Source of the DNA: Pseudobdellovibrionaceae bacterium
Lineage (GTDB): Bacteria; Bdellovibrionota; Bdellovibrionia; Bdellovibrionales; UBA1609
Assembly: GCA_947444305.1 (NCBI GenBank)
Contig: CANEZP010000001.1
Location: 383,630-447,629, forward strand
Direction: 5' to 3'
DNA length: 64,000 bases
Numbering within the stretch: position 1 is the stretch's first letter; every line of letters begins with the position of its first letter. Below are positions 35,190-44,136 of this stretch, one piece after another. The notes beneath the pieces are model-generated. The model was not told where the DNA came from, did not search any database, and worked only from the letters and a program-made list of their open reading frames with translations. A program made the position numbers and the translations under genes.

Positions 35190-37334
35190 ATGTTTTTATT
35201 TTTATTGTTCAGTTTCACGGTTCACGCCGAGGATCTCGACGCCGGCAAACTCTCGCCCATCCGAGTGATCGGAGGCGAAGCGCAAGAGTTGAACAAGCCA
35301 AACTCCTCGCACTACATTTCCGAAGAAAAATTAAAGAAGCAACAGGACACCGACGTCAACCGCATCATCAAACAGGTCCCGGGCGTGTACGTGCGCGAAG
35401 AAGACGGTTACGGCCTGCGCCCCAATATTTCTTTGCGCGGCACGAACCCCGACCGCAGCAAAAAAGTGAACTTTATGGAAGACGGAATTTTGAGCGGCCC
35501 CGCGCCTTATTCGGCGCCGGCGGCTTACTACACGCCGTCGATGATGCACGTCGAGAACATCGAAGTGTTCAAAGGCGTAAGTACGGTTATCTTCGGTCCT
35601 AACAGCGTGGGCGGCACGATTAATTTTCTTACGCCCGAGATCCGTAGCGGCGGGTTTTTAGACGGCTCGCTAGGTTCGTTCGACTATCGAAAAATTTTAG
35701 GCCGCGCGGGCCACGCCGGTGAAATCCACTCGGTGATGTTCCAAGGGGCTTATCACGAAACGACGGGCTTTAAAGAATTGCCCGGCGGCGGCGACACCGG
35801 CTTTAAGCAAAGTGACTTCTTGGTGAAAACCCGCACACGCATGCGCGGTGGCGACCGGCCGCAGTACCTTGAACTCAAAGCGGGCCAAGCGTTCGAGGAT
35901 TCAAATGAAACCTATTTAGGTTTGGCGCAAAGAGACCTCGAGCGTGATCCGTACCAGCGATACGCCGCCAGCGCGCGCGACGAGATGAAGTGGCATCATC
36001 AATCCTACCAAGCGAATTACACGGCGGCCCTTACGGCCTCGAGCTCGCTCATGGTCAGCGCCTACCACCAAATCTTTGAACGCAACTGGAACCGGCTCGA
36101 TCGTTTCGCGGGGGGCGCGACGTTGCGTGATGTGCTCGACGATCCCGACGCAAATTTGGATCAGTATCGAATTTTGCGCGGTGAGGAGGATTCGACCGCG
36201 CTCGGTGCGGGTAACGGCAACTTGGATATCGCGCGTAATAAACGCAATTTCTATTCGCAAGGGGTGCAGATCCATCATTTGTTGAGTTTGCCCAATCACG
36301 AAATTCACTGGGGCTTTCGCTTGCACGAAGATCAAATCCGGCACAATCACAATTTGAATCGTTTCGCGATGACCGGCGGCCGCTTGGTACGCACCGGTGA
36401 CCCGACGGTCGCGGCTTCGCGCGACCGTTTAACAAGCGTGAGCAAAGCGTTGTTCGCGCAAGACGACATGTCGTACGGACGCTGGCGCTTTACCGCGGCC
36501 GCGCGCTTTGAGCGGGTCGACAACGAAGCGAGGGAGTTCGTCACCAACGACGTTTACGTGAACAAAACCGTGAAGAACGCGGATCAGTTCTTCGTGCCGG
36601 GGTTGGGCGCTTTGTACTCGCTTACGCCGGAAGCCTCGTTGTTCACCGGCGTGAACAAGGGTTACGCACCCACTGGCCCCGGCCAATCCGACGGCGTGAA
36701 ACCCGAGGAGAGCACCAATTACGAATTGGGTTTCCGCTATTTGAAACAGTTTTTCTTCGAGACCATCGGCTTTTACAACGACTACCGCAACATCAAGGGC
36801 ATCTGCTCATTTTCGGCCGGCTGCGCGGCCTCGAGCGAAAATGAAGAGTTCAACGGCGGCAAGGCGATCATCTACGGCGCCGAATCCCGCGTTCGCTTCG
36901 ATGCTTTTTACTCAGGCTTCAAATTTCCGTTCGAATTAAATTACACCTACACGAAGGCGCAGTTCGATTCCGAGTTCCAATCGGGGAGTCCCGAGTGGGG
37001 CGTGGGCTTAATTAAAAAAGGCAGCCCTCTGCCTTACGTGCCCGAAAATCAGTACACCTTCAGCACCGGCGTCGCGAAGGGGAAGATCGGCGCCGACGTG
37101 CGCTTCAACTGGACGGGCCGGCAATTTGATCAATCGGCCGAGACCAAGCGCCGCACCGTCGACGGCTACGGCGTCGTCGATCTGAACGTGAAGTACGCAA
37201 CGACGAAAGATTCGTTCGCCTATTTTAAAGTCGATAATTTATTGGATAACGAATACGGAGTGGCGTACCGGCCGTACGGCGCGAGACCGGGTAAAGACCG
37301 TACGCTCTTGATCGGTTATCGGCAGAGTTTCTAG
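35190..37334 (+). CDS. FecA-like TonB-dependent outer-membrane receptor
   Basis: A 714-residue receptor. A short signal sequence ends near FTVHAED, then LSPIRVIG may act as TonB box. The plug (about 40-150) has VNRIIKQVPGVYVREEDGYGLRPNISLRG, MEDGILSGPAPYSAPAAYY and VEVFKG-type IEVFKGVSTVIFGPNSVGGTINFLT, which best match FecA/ferric-citrate receptors. A 22-strand-barrel region with TonB-dependent motifs follows, ending in the aromatic YRQSF that guides barrel insertion. The substrate is likely an iron chelate, but citrate specificity is not proven. Last gene of the five-gene operon. Confidence 0.9.
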   Translation: MFLFLLFSFTVHAEDLDAGKLSPIRVIGGEAQELNKPNSSHYISEEKLKKQQDTDVNRIIKQVPGVYVREEDGYGLRPNISLRGTNPDRSKKVNFMEDGILSGPAPYSAPAAYYTPSMMHVENIEVFKGVSTVIFGPNSVGGTINFLTPEIRSGGFLDGSLGSFDYRKILGRAGHAGEIHSVMFQGAYHETTGFKELPGGGDTGFKQSDFLVKTRTRMRGGDRPQYLELKAGQAFEDSNETYLGLAQRDLERDPYQRYAASARDEMKWHHQSYQANYTAALTASSSLMVSAYHQIFERNWNRLDRFAGGATLRDVLDDPDANLDQYRILRGEEDSTALGAGNGNLDIARNKRNFYSQGVQIHHLLSLPNHEIHWGFRLHEDQIRHNHNLNRFAMTGGRLVRTGDPTVAASRDRLTSVSKALFAQDDMSYGRWRFTAAARFERVDNEAREFVTNDVYVNKTVKNADQFFVPGLGALYSLTPEASLFTGVNKGYAPTGPGQSDGVKPEESTNYELGFRYLKQFFFETIGFYNDYRNIKGICSFSAGCAASSENEEFNGGKAIIYGAESRVRFDAFYSGFKFPFELNYTYTKAQFDSEFQSGSPEWGVGLIKKGSPLPYVPENQYTFSTGVAKGKIGADVRFNWTGRQFDQSAETKRRTVDGYGVVDLNVKYATTKDSFAYFKVDNLLDNEYGVAYRPYGARPGKDRTLLIGYRQSF

Positions 37335-37567
37335 GCTTCGCCGTCGTTGCCGATGGCTTCGACGGGGCAGCCTTCCATCGCTTCTTTGCAGCGGGCTTCG
37401 GCTTCTTCGGAATCGGGCTGGAGCGAAATGAAAGCGTGGCCGTCTTCGTCGTGCATGGCGAAATGGTCCGGCGCGCACAAAACGCAGGCATCGCACGCGA
37501 TGCATTCTTTGTCGACGTAGTAGCGTCCGGGTTTGTTGTCGTCGTATTTCTTCGCTTTATCGGCCAT
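37331..37567 (-). CDS. Single-cluster [4Fe-4S] ferredoxin
   Basis: A 78-residue acidic ferredoxin. Cluster ligands are CxxCxxC in ECIACDACVLCAPDHF (Cys 22, 25 and 28) and the distant Cys in EGCPVEAIG near residue 68. This arrangement and the surrounding residues resemble Desulfovibrio africanus ferredoxin I, a single [4Fe-4S] type. A fourth Cys in the first motif (VLC) stands where that family usually has Ile. It probably shuttles low-potential electrons in the cytoplasm. The gene is alone, convergent with the receptor gene (stop overlap of 4 bp) and divergent from prfC. Confidence 0.9.
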   Translation of the reverse strand: MADKAKKYDDNKPGRYYVDKECIACDACVLCAPDHFAMHDEDGHAFISLQPDSEEAEARCKEAMEGCPVEAIGNDGEA

Positions 37568-37640
37568 CGCTTTCGAAGTTAAATCACCTCACCCCACTGT
37601 GTCATCTTGTCTTTTGCGCTTAAAAACGCTACGAACGGCG

Positions 37641-39215
37641 ATGACCTTTGAAGAAGAAGTGAAGCGCCGGCGAACTTTCGCCATCATCTCCCATCCTGAT
37701 GCGGGGAAAACCACCATCACCGAAAAAATCCTATGGCTTGGCGGCGTGATCCGCGAAGTCGGTGAGGTGCACGGTAAAGCCGGCAAGAAAAAGGCGACGT
37801 CCGATTGGATGACGCTCGAACAACAGCGCGGCGTCTCGATCACGTCTTCCGTCATGCAATTCGACTTTCAAGGTTTGCGGGTCAATCTGCTCGATACTCC
37901 CGGCCACAAAGATTTCGGCGAGGACACTTATCGCACGCTCATCGCCGCCGACTCGGCCGCCATGCTCATCGACGTCGCCAAGGGCGTCGAGGCCCAGACG
38001 CGAAAGCTCTACGAAGTTTGCCGCCTAAGAAACGTGCCTATCTTCACCTTCGTTAATAAAATGGATCGTGAGGGTAAAGACCCTTTTGAGCTCATCGACG
38101 ACGTCGAAAATACTTTGGGCATCAAATGCTATCCCGTAACTTGGCCGATCGGGGTGGGGGACCGCTTCAAGGGGCTCTACCACCGCTTACGCAAACAGCT
38201 TTTGCTTTTCGAAAAAGGCCGCATCGAGCCCGAGATCGTTGAGACCACGGGATGGAACGATCCCAAGATTTTGGCCATCGTCGGGCAAGAATTTTTTGAC
38301 AAGCTCCAAGAAGAGATGGAGTTGCTTGAAGTTGCGATCGGCGATTTCGTGCAGCAAGAGTTTATGGACGGCAAAGTTTCGCCCATGACTTTCGGTTCGG
38401 CCAAACAAAATTGGGGCGTCGATATATTCCTCGAGCTCTTTGCCGAGTACAGCCCCGAGCCCAGTGATCACAACAGCACCGTCGGAGTCGTTAAACCGCT
38501 GGACAAAACTTTTTCGGGTTTCGTTTTTAAAATCCAAGCCAACATGGATAAGAAGCACCGCGACCGCGTGGCTTTCTTAAGGATCTGCAGCGGCGAGTTC
38601 GAGCGCGGCATGAAAGTGTACCACCCCCGTTTGCAGCGCGAATTGCGGCTGGCCTACGCCAATCAATTCATGGCGCGCGAGCGCGAAACGGTCGATAACG
38701 CGTTTCCCGGCGACATCGTCGGTCTGATTGACACCGGCTACTTTAAAATCGGCGATTCCATTACTTCGGGCAAAGATTTGCAGTTCGACGCGATCCCGCG
38801 TTTTTCGCCCGAGATTTTCGGCCGCCTTAGCATCAAAGATCCTTTAAAGCGCAAGACTCTACAAAAAGGCGTTCAGCAGCTGGCCGAAGAAGGAATGATT
38901 CAGCTCTTGTACGATCCGCTCTACGGCAAACAAGATCCCGTCGTGGGCGTCGTGGGTGAGTTGCAGTTTGACGTGCTGCTCTTCCGGCTGAACGAAGAGT
39001 ATCAGCTCGACGTACGCTTGGATCGTTTGCCCTTTACCGCGGCCCGTTGGCCGGTGGACAAGCAGGGCGAGTCACCCAAAGATGGTCTCAAAGGCGGCGC
39101 GAAAGTCTACATGGATGAATTCGACAAGCCCGTCGTTTTGCTCGAAAAAGAGTGGGATCTCAACTGGCTTAAGAAAGAAAATCCCGAAATCGATTTTCGC
39201 ATCACGGCGAGTTAA
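37641..39215 (+). CDS. prfC: Peptide chain release factor 3
   Basis: RF3 is the GTPase that recycles RF1 and RF2 from the ribosome. The longer frame from 37533 overlaps the ferredoxin start; the ATG at 37641 gives 524 residues, the usual length. G1 is SHPDAGKTTITEKIL, switch and G2 are in DWMTLEQQRGVSITSSVM, G3 is LLDTPGHKDFGEDTYRTL, and G4 is FVNKMDREGKDP. Domains II and III follow, with MDKKHRDRVAFLRICSGEFERGMKV and the C-terminal GVVGELQFDVLLFRL. Confidence 0.97.
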   Translation: MTFEEEVKRRRTFAIISHPDAGKTTITEKILWLGGVIREVGEVHGKAGKKKATSDWMTLEQQRGVSITSSVMQFDFQGLRVNLLDTPGHKDFGEDTYRTLIAADSAAMLIDVAKGVEAQTRKLYEVCRLRNVPIFTFVNKMDREGKDPFELIDDVENTLGIKCYPVTWPIGVGDRFKGLYHRLRKQLLLFEKGRIEPEIVETTGWNDPKILAIVGQEFFDKLQEEMELLEVAIGDFVQQEFMDGKVSPMTFGSAKQNWGVDIFLELFAEYSPEPSDHNSTVGVVKPLDKTFSGFVFKIQANMDKKHRDRVAFLRICSGEFERGMKVYHPRLQRELRLAYANQFMARERETVDNAFPGDIVGLIDTGYFKIGDSITSGKDLQFDAIPRFSPEIFGRLSIKDPLKRKTLQKGVQQLAEEGMIQLLYDPLYGKQDPVVGVVGELQFDVLLFRLNEEYQLDVRLDRLPFTAARWPVDKQGESPKDGLKGGAKVYMDEFDKPVVLLEKEWDLNWLKKENPEIDFRITAS

Positions 39216-39263
39216 CCGGCTTACCGGCTTGATAAACTTTGGTCGGGCTTGTTAGCTTTTTTC

Positions 39264-39968
39264 ATGTCCATTACCATCCCGCAAACATCTTCGGTCCTGA
39301 TCATCGGCGTTGCCGGCGGCAGCGGCTCGGGAAAATCAACTTTCTCGCGCATGCTACAAGCGAATTTAGGCGATCACTTCTGTGGTCTTCTGCACCAAGA
39401 TTCTTACTACCGCGACATGCACGAATACTTCGACCGCGACGGCGGCCGCGTGAATTACGATCACCCCGACTCCGTTGAGTTTGAACTCCTCGTCAGACAT
39501 TTGCGGGCGCTCAAAGCCGGTGACGATCTCGCCGTGCCGATTTACGACTTCACGACGCACCGGAGATTATTCGAAACGAATGATTTTCCGCTTCGCCCGG
39601 TTATTATCATCGACGGTATTCTCTTGCTCACGCAGAGCGAATTGCGTCCGCTGCTCGATTTTTCTTACTTCATCGAAACGCAAGAAGACTTACGCTTCCA
39701 GCGTCGTTTGCAGCGTGACGTACGCGAGCGTGGCCGTACGCCCGAAGGTGTTCGCGAGCAATTCTTCAACCACGTTAAGCCGATGCACGACTTGTTCGTC
39801 GATCCTTCCAGGAAGTTCGCCGATAAGATTATTTCCGGCGAAAAGAGTTTCGGCCCGGCGATCGACGAGATCGTGTGGGGCCTGCGCGAGACCCGGCTCG
39901 AATCCGCGGCCGAATCCGAGTCATTTGATTCTGCGGCTCGGGTTGCGGAACGATTCGACCTTGCTTAA
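39264..39968 (+). CDS. udk: Uridine kinase
   Basis: Phosphorylates uridine and cytidine in pyrimidine salvage. The Walker A motif is GVAGGSGSGKSTFSRML near residue 20, followed by LLHQDSYYRDM, the substrate-binding NYDHPDSVEFELL, YDFTTHRRL, and PVIIIDGILLLTQSEL. The ATG at 39264 is preferred over a TTG at 39249, giving 234 residues with a slightly long tail. The last 48 bp overlap the end of the convergent lipoprotein gene. A uracil-catabolism-like operon at the right end of the window makes pyrimidine handling a recurring theme. Confidence 0.93.
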   Translation: MSITIPQTSSVLIIGVAGGSGSGKSTFSRMLQANLGDHFCGLLHQDSYYRDMHEYFDRDGGRVNYDHPDSVEFELLVRHLRALKAGDDLAVPIYDFTTHRRLFETNDFPLRPVIIIDGILLLTQSELRPLLDFSYFIETQEDLRFQRRLQRDVRERGRTPEGVREQFFNHVKPMHDLFVDPSRKFADKIISGEKSFGPAIDEIVWGLRETRLESAAESESFDSAARVAERFDLA

Positions 39969-40802
39969 GAATTTTTCGTTGATATCGGCCAGTTCTAAAA
40001 CGGTGCGGTCAAACTCGGCGACGAGTTTTTGCACCGCGGGCCAATGCGGATCGAGCGTCGATATGCGCGCGGCTCCCATGACCGAGGCGTTGACCTCGCG
40101 GTTCAATTCGCTGAAGCGATTGGCGCGCGCCGAGTAATCATTCGCGGCCCCGCGCATTTCACTAAAGATATCTTCCTGCGCGCGGCGCTTTTCGGCTTTG
40201 CTTGAATTCAGCACGGCTTCCGAGCGTTTGATTTCACGTTCCATCACTTTTTGATTCTCCTGCGCGACCAGAATGTTGCGTTGCACGCGCTTCTGAAACT
40301 CGGCGACGTCGAAGTTGTAGTAAAGTTTCTTTTGCGCGATGAGATCGGCCATCGAATTGCTTTCGCGCGAGTAATCGACGACGGCGGCGTTGAGCTCGGC
40401 GGCGGCGGCCTCGAACCGTTTAACGGCATCTTCCACGGTCGAATATTCTTTCTCATCACTGCGTACGGTTTCGCGATTGTAGCTTAGCGAAGCGATTTCG
40501 CCGTTGGCTTCCGACATGTTCTTCTTTTCGACGATCATATCCTGTAGCGCTTCGTCCATCGCGCGTAATCGCTGTCTGATCGTCGTTTCGTTTTGCACGA
40601 ACAACGGAGCGTTTGATTTCGCGAGATTGTCGAGCAACATCTTCTTCTCTGAAAAATCGATCTGCGATTTTTGCGCGATGTTTTCGGATTTTTGTAAAGT
40701 CACCTGAAGATTCTGTTGGACCCTTGGTAGTTCAAAAACCTGTACCGAACCACACGCACACATATTGATGATCATAAATAGAAACAGTGCCCGAAGACCC
40801 AT
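39921..40802 (-). CDS. Coiled-coil lipoprotein of unknown function
   Basis: Not assigned to a family. Of 293 residues, the first 17 form a lipoprotein signal (LFLFMIINMCAC, lipid Cys17, second-best fit to the lipobox). The rest is almost wholly alpha-helical, with long Glu/Lys/Arg/Asn-rich heptad-like stretches suggesting coiled coils (about 30-110 and 120-230). It is probably a periplasmic rod anchored in the inner or outer membrane. It is monocistronic, with its C-terminal 16 codons antisense to the end of udk. The codon pattern fits its neighbours. Confidence 0.65.
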   Translation of the reverse strand: MGLRALFLFMIINMCACGSVQVFELPRVQQNLQVTLQKSENIAQKSQIDFSEKKMLLDNLAKSNAPLFVQNETTIRQRLRAMDEALQDMIVEKKNMSEANGEIASLSYNRETVRSDEKEYSTVEDAVKRFEAAAAELNAAVVDYSRESNSMADLIAQKKLYYNFDVAEFQKRVQRNILVAQENQKVMEREIKRSEAVLNSSKAEKRRAQEDIFSEMRGAANDYSARANRFSELNREVNASVMGAARISTLDPHWPAVQKLVAEFDRTVLELADINEKFLSKVESFRNPSRRIK

Positions 40803-41038
40803 GCCGATTCCCCCTTATTCTTCTCTAGTCTCGCAGGGTCGGCTCAGTTTTGCACGTGGATCAGGCAGGCCTATTCCCGTGACGTCGAAATCTTACGCAA
40901 TCTTAGATGGTTTCTATTTTCTAAAGTCACATCGCATTAGGCTCAACTTTTCCTGTTGGACAGAGTTCAGACCTCGGTCTAGCATTATTTTTCAGGTACA
41001 GAACAGGCAACTAGAACAAATGAAAAAGGAGAATTCTA

Positions 41039-41275
41039 ATGTTCAAAATGATTCTTGCAGCAGTATGCGCGATCGGTTTCAACTCTGCAGCTTTCGCTGA
41101 CGACCACAGCAAAATGGCTCCCGCAGCGACTACGCCTGCAGCCGGCGAAGCTCACTCGGGCACCACGACCGAAACCACCACGACCGAAGAAAAATCGAAA
41201 GGCCATGGCAAAGACAAAAAGGCCATGAAAAAATCGAAAACCGAAAAAAAGACTGAGCACACTGAATCCCACTAG
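41039..41275 (+). CDS. Small secreted low-complexity protein
   Basis: A 78-residue product with a clear signal peptide (MILAAVCAIGFNSAAFA, cleavage before DD). The mature 55-60 residues are a low-complexity chain: an Ala/Pro/Thr part, a TTTETTTTEEK run, and a Lys/His-rich end (KGHGKDKKAMKKSKTEKKTEHTESH). AAAAGGAGAA upstream and a strong terminator downstream suggest a well-expressed single gene. The acidic-to-basic run could bind metal or nucleic acid, but no function is known. Confidence 0.7.
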   Translation: MFKMILAAVCAIGFNSAAFADDHSKMAPAATTPAAGEAHSGTTTETTTTEEKSKGHGKDKKAMKKSKTEKKTEHTESH

Positions 41276-41285
41276 ATTCAACGCT

Positions 41286-41340
41286 TAAAAACTTTTTTAG
41301 TTTTTAAACACGAGGGGTTTCACAACCCCTTTTGTTTTAT
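41286..41340 (+). terminator. Rho-independent terminator after the small secreted protein
   Basis: GGGGTT (41314-41319), a TCAC loop and AACCCC (41324-41329) are followed by TTTTGTTTT. A second, AT-rich dyad, TTAAAAACT/AGTTTTTAA, lies just upstream (41286-41308). The structure ends 12 bp before the retropepsin-like gene, so that operon needs a promoter in or after it, or depends on read-through. Confidence 0.8.
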
Positions 41341-41352
41341 GAGACCCGAAGT

Positions 41353-41811
41353 ATGAAACCAAAAGTCCTCGGCCGCAGAAAAATCATCGGTTGGCGTGAA
41401 TGGGTCGGCTTACCCCAGCTCGGCATCGAGGCCATTAAAGTCAAAGTCGACAGCGGCGCCCGCACTTGCGCGATCCACGCCACCAAAATCAGATATCTAG
41501 AAAAACAAGACGGCGAAATCTGGGTTTCGTTCGTGGTCGTATCCCAAATCGCCCCGCGACGGGCCATGCGCGTACGTGCGCCGCTGGTTGAGCGGCGAGT
41601 CGTGCGTAGTTCCATGGGCCACGCCAGTCTTCGGCCCGTAATTCGCACTCACATTTCTTTAGGAGGCGATACCTGGCCGGTCGAGATCACGTTAGTGAAT
41701 CGCGACCCTATGGGTTTTCGTATGTTAATCGGTCGACAAGCGCTTAAAGGGCGCTATTACATTCATCCGGCAAAAAGTTTTATCCAGTCGAAAGCGAGAG
41801 AAGAAATATGA
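41353..41811 (+). CDS. RimK-associated retropepsin-like protease (DUF785)
   Basis: A 152-residue aspartic-protease-like protein of the family often annotated as ATP-dependent zinc protease. The active-site motif [11 protein letters not shown] (Asp near residue 39) sits in a retropepsin half-fold, with [17 protein letters not shown] and [18 protein letters not shown] following. Members are commonly fused to or adjacent to RimK-type glutamate ligases. The ATG at 41353 is chosen over an upstream TTG inside the terminator. It overlaps rimK by 4 bp (ATGA). It may trim poly-glutamate tails or process RimK substrates, which is inference. Confidence 0.88.
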   Translation: MKPKVLGRRKIIGWREWVGLPQLGIEAIKVKVDSGARTCAIHATKIRYLEKQDGEIWVSFVVVSQIAPRRAMRVRAPLVERRVVRSSMGHASLRPVIRTHISLGGDTWPVEITLVNRDPMGFRMLIGRQALKGRYYIHPAKSFIQSKAREEI

Positions 41812-42713
41812 AGATCGGAATCCTATCCCAGAACGCGGCGCTTTATTCGACCTCGCGTCTCGTCCAAGCGGCGGAAAAACGCGGGCACGTCGTGCAGGTC
41901 ATCGATCCGCTTCAGTGCTTCATGGATATCACGTCGCACCGGCCGACGGTCTATTACCGCAATCGTAAACTGGACGATTTCGAGGCGATCATTCCGCGTA
42001 TCGGTGCGAGCGTCACTTTCTACGCCACCGCGGTGTTACGACAGTTTGAGATGATGGGCGTCTATTGCCTTAATGAATCGGTAGCGATTTCCCGCTCGCG
42101 GGATAAACTGCGCGCGCTTCAGTTGCTGGCGCGTAAAGGTATCGGTATGCCGGTCAGCGGTTTTGCGCATTCAACGAAGATGTCTTCGGAGCTGATCAAA
42201 CTCGTGGGCGGCGCGCCCCTCGTCATCAAATTGCTTGAGGGCACGCAGGGCAAAGGCGTCGTCCTTGCCGAAACCACGCAGGCCGCCGAGAGCGTGATCG
42301 ACGCCTTCCGTGATCTCGACGAATATTTTCTCGTGCAAGAATTCATCAAGGAAGCCGACGGCGCCGACATTCGCTGCTTCATCGTCGGCGGTAAAATCGT
42401 GGCGACCATGATGCGCAAAGCAAAAAGCGGGGAGTTCCGTTCGAATCTTCATCGCGGCGGCACGGCGGTGACCGTAAAGCTCACCCCGGAGGAAAGAAAA
42501 TCGGCGACCCGTGCTTCCGAAGCCATGGGGCTAAATGTCTCGGGCGTGGATATTATCCGTTCCAAACACGGGCCACTCGTTATCGAGGTGAACTCTTCGC
42601 CCGGCCTCGAAGGTATCGAAAAAACTACCGGCAAAGATGTCGCTTCGGAGATCATCGACTACATCGAGAAAAACGCGAAGCCACACGCGAACAAAACCAA
42701 GGGCAAGGGATGA
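41808..42713 (+). CDS. rimK: RimK-type ATP-grasp glutamate ligase
   Basis: A 301-residue ATP-grasp ligase. E. coli RimK adds glutamates to the C-terminus of ribosomal protein S6. Motifs present: N-domain [53 protein letters not shown] (phosphate-binding loop), [25 protein letters not shown], and [28 protein letters not shown] with the metal ligands. It lies between a retropepsin-like protease and a class IV aminotransferase, both overlapped by 4 bp, so all three are likely made in fixed ratio. Confidence 0.93.
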   Translation: MKIGILSQNAALYSTSRLVQAAEKRGHVVQVIDPLQCFMDITSHRPTVYYRNRKLDDFEAIIPRIGASVTFYATAVLRQFEMMGVYCLNESVAISRSRDKLRALQLLARKGIGMPVSGFAHSTKMSSELIKLVGGAPLVIKLLEGTQGKGVVLAETTQAAESVIDAFRDLDEYFLVQEFIKEADGADIRCFIVGGKIVATMMRKAKSGEFRSNLHRGGTAVTVKLTPEERKSATRASEAMGLNVSGVDIIRSKHGPLVIEVNSSPGLEGIEKTTGKDVASEIIDYIEKNAKPHANKTKGKG

Positions 42714-43675
42714 GCTGGGATTCGATCGAGCATGCCTTCAGTGCGCTGAAAGCCTCGAAACCGAAACACTGGGACAATTATTTAGGTTTCTATTCATCGT
42801 GGTACGGCGGTTTCTTTAACGAGCCGTGGGCGATGATGATCCCGATGGATGAGCACGGCTTTCACCGCGGCGACGGCGTGTTCGAAGCCGCGCGCATTCA
42901 TGAACGCGCATACATTGACCTCGATGGACATTTGCAGCGCCTAGAAAGGTCGGCGTCAGCCATCGGTCTGCAGCTGCCTAAGACGACCGCCGAAATTAAG
43001 GAAATTCTGATCGAGCTCGCGAGCCGTGTGAATCAAGACACCGCCGCTTTACGTCTCTACGTAACGCGCGGGCCGGGCGGCTTTAGTCCCAGCGTGAACG
43101 AAGTGATAGGTCACCAAATCTACGCCGTGCTTACGAAGTTCAAACCGCCCACCGATAAAGTTTACGCCGACGGCGTAACCGCAATGTTCAGTACCGTGCG
43201 CGCGAAAGAACCGTTCTGGAGCCAAATCAAATCCTGCAATTATTTACAGAACGTCATGATGAAGAAAGAAAGTTTGGAGAAAGGCTTCGACTTCGCCATC
43301 TCTAAAGACGACCAAGGCCGCTTAGCGGAAGGTGCTACGGAAAATTTATTGATCGTCACGAAAGACCGCCAAGTCGTCGTGCCGAACTTTGATTACACTT
43401 TGCGCGGAACGACCGTTCTTGAAGTGATGAAGATCGCCGAAGAACTCTTCGGCAAAGGCGAACTCTCCGGCGTGAGACTCGGGGACGTGCGCGAGGAAGA
43501 CCTCCTCGAAGCGCGTGAAGCCGCGTTCGTCGGTACCACGTTAGGCGTACTTCCGATAACGAGCGTGGAAAAACGGCTCGTCGGCGACGGGCGCCGCGGA
43601 CCCATCGCGGCTTTTCTGCATCAGCGTTTGATGGAGAAGATGAGTACCGACGATAGTTTACGAACTCGTTTTTAA
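42710..43675 (+). CDS. Class IV PLP aminotransferase
   Basis: A 321-residue fold-type IV enzyme (branched-chain/D-amino-acid aminotransferase or aminodeoxychorismate lyase group). Features are [15 protein letters not shown], the PLP-binding lysine in [15 protein letters not shown] near residue 181, [12 protein letters not shown] with the conserved Glu, and a C-terminal [25 protein letters not shown]. The subgroup cannot be fixed by eye; the lack of a clear BCAT signature leans to D-amino-acid or ADC-lyase-like. Being in the rimK operon it might supply or recycle glutamate or D-glutamate, which is a guess. Confidence 0.85.
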   Translation: MSWDSIEHAFSALKASKPKHWDNYLGFYSSWYGGFFNEPWAMMIPMDEHGFHRGDGVFEAARIHERAYIDLDGHLQRLERSASAIGLQLPKTTAEIKEILIELASRVNQDTAALRLYVTRGPGGFSPSVNEVIGHQIYAVLTKFKPPTDKVYADGVTAMFSTVRAKEPFWSQIKSCNYLQNVMMKKESLEKGFDFAISKDDQGRLAEGATENLLIVTKDRQVVVPNFDYTLRGTTVLEVMKIAEELFGKGELSGVRLGDVREEDLLEAREAAFVGTTLGVLPITSVEKRLVGDGRRGPIAAFLHQRLMEKMSTDDSLRTRF

Positions 43676-43734
43676 ATTGCGTTTTTTTCATGGCGCAACT
43701 ATTCCTAAGTAACAGCTAATAAGGAGAGTCCTAT

Positions 43735-43923
43735 ATGAAACGTATTTTGAATTACACGATCGTGATGATCTCATCGATGATGATGCTCACCGCTTGCACG
43801 AAGTGCTCGCAGACGCCCCCGGCTGAAACGCCGCCCGTCGAGACGACCACTCCGCCCGCGGAGCCGATGCCCGGTGATGTTTCAGCGGCACCCGCCGTTG
43901 AAGAGCCCGCTCCCGCTAAATAA
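43735..43923 (+). CDS. Small Pro/Glu/Thr-rich lipoprotein
   Basis: A 62-residue lipoprotein precursor: a signal segment with a Met-rich core (IVMISSMMMLTAC, lipid Cys21), then TKCSQTPP and a tail of repeated Pro-Pro/Ala-Glu-Thr (AETPPVETTTPPAEPMPG). An AAGGAG ribosome-binding site precedes the ATG and a strong terminator follows, so it is a stand-alone gene. It is likely a short unstructured surface or periplasmic lipopeptide. Function unknown. Confidence 0.7.
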   Translation: MKRILNYTIVMISSMMMLTACTKCSQTPPAETPPVETTTPPAEPMPGDVSAAPAVEEPAPAK

Positions 43924-43935
43924 TCTTTAGTGTTT

Positions 43936-43975
43936 AATTAGGGAGGCAACACAGACGGCCTCCCTAATTTTTTGT
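43936..43975 (+). terminator. Rho-independent terminator after the small lipoprotein
   Basis: A perfect 12-bp stem, AATTAGGGAGGC (43936-43947) with GCCTCCCTAATT (43958-43969), has a 10-base loop and continues into a run of T and TTTTG. It is one of the strongest intrinsic terminators in the window. Confidence 0.9.
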
Positions 43976-44066
43976 TCGCGCACCGATTTTGTTTTCTCAC
44001 CGATTTTGTTTTCTAAATAAAGCTCAATAGCTAGGCGCAGCAATGTGAACTACGAACAGAGCGCCG

Positions 44067-44093
44067 TTGACACCCTTTCAATTCTCTTACAAT
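44067..44093 (+). promoter_or_regulatory. Possible sigma70-type promoter for hppA
   Basis: A consensus TTGACA (44067-44072) is followed after 15 bases by TACAAT (44088-44093). The spacing is short by about two bases. It is 43 bp before the hppA start, just downstream of the preceding terminator, where a promoter is required. Confidence 0.4.
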
Positions 44094-44136
44094 TTAGCGA
44101 TCGAAATCGAATAAATGTTCTAGAGGGAGTAATTGA

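Noticed and set aside
40765..41100. 111-codon plus-strand frame spanning the region before the small secreted protein
   Set aside because: Starts inside the lipoprotein gene on the other strand and overlaps the better-supported 41039 gene; no ribosome-binding site or domain.
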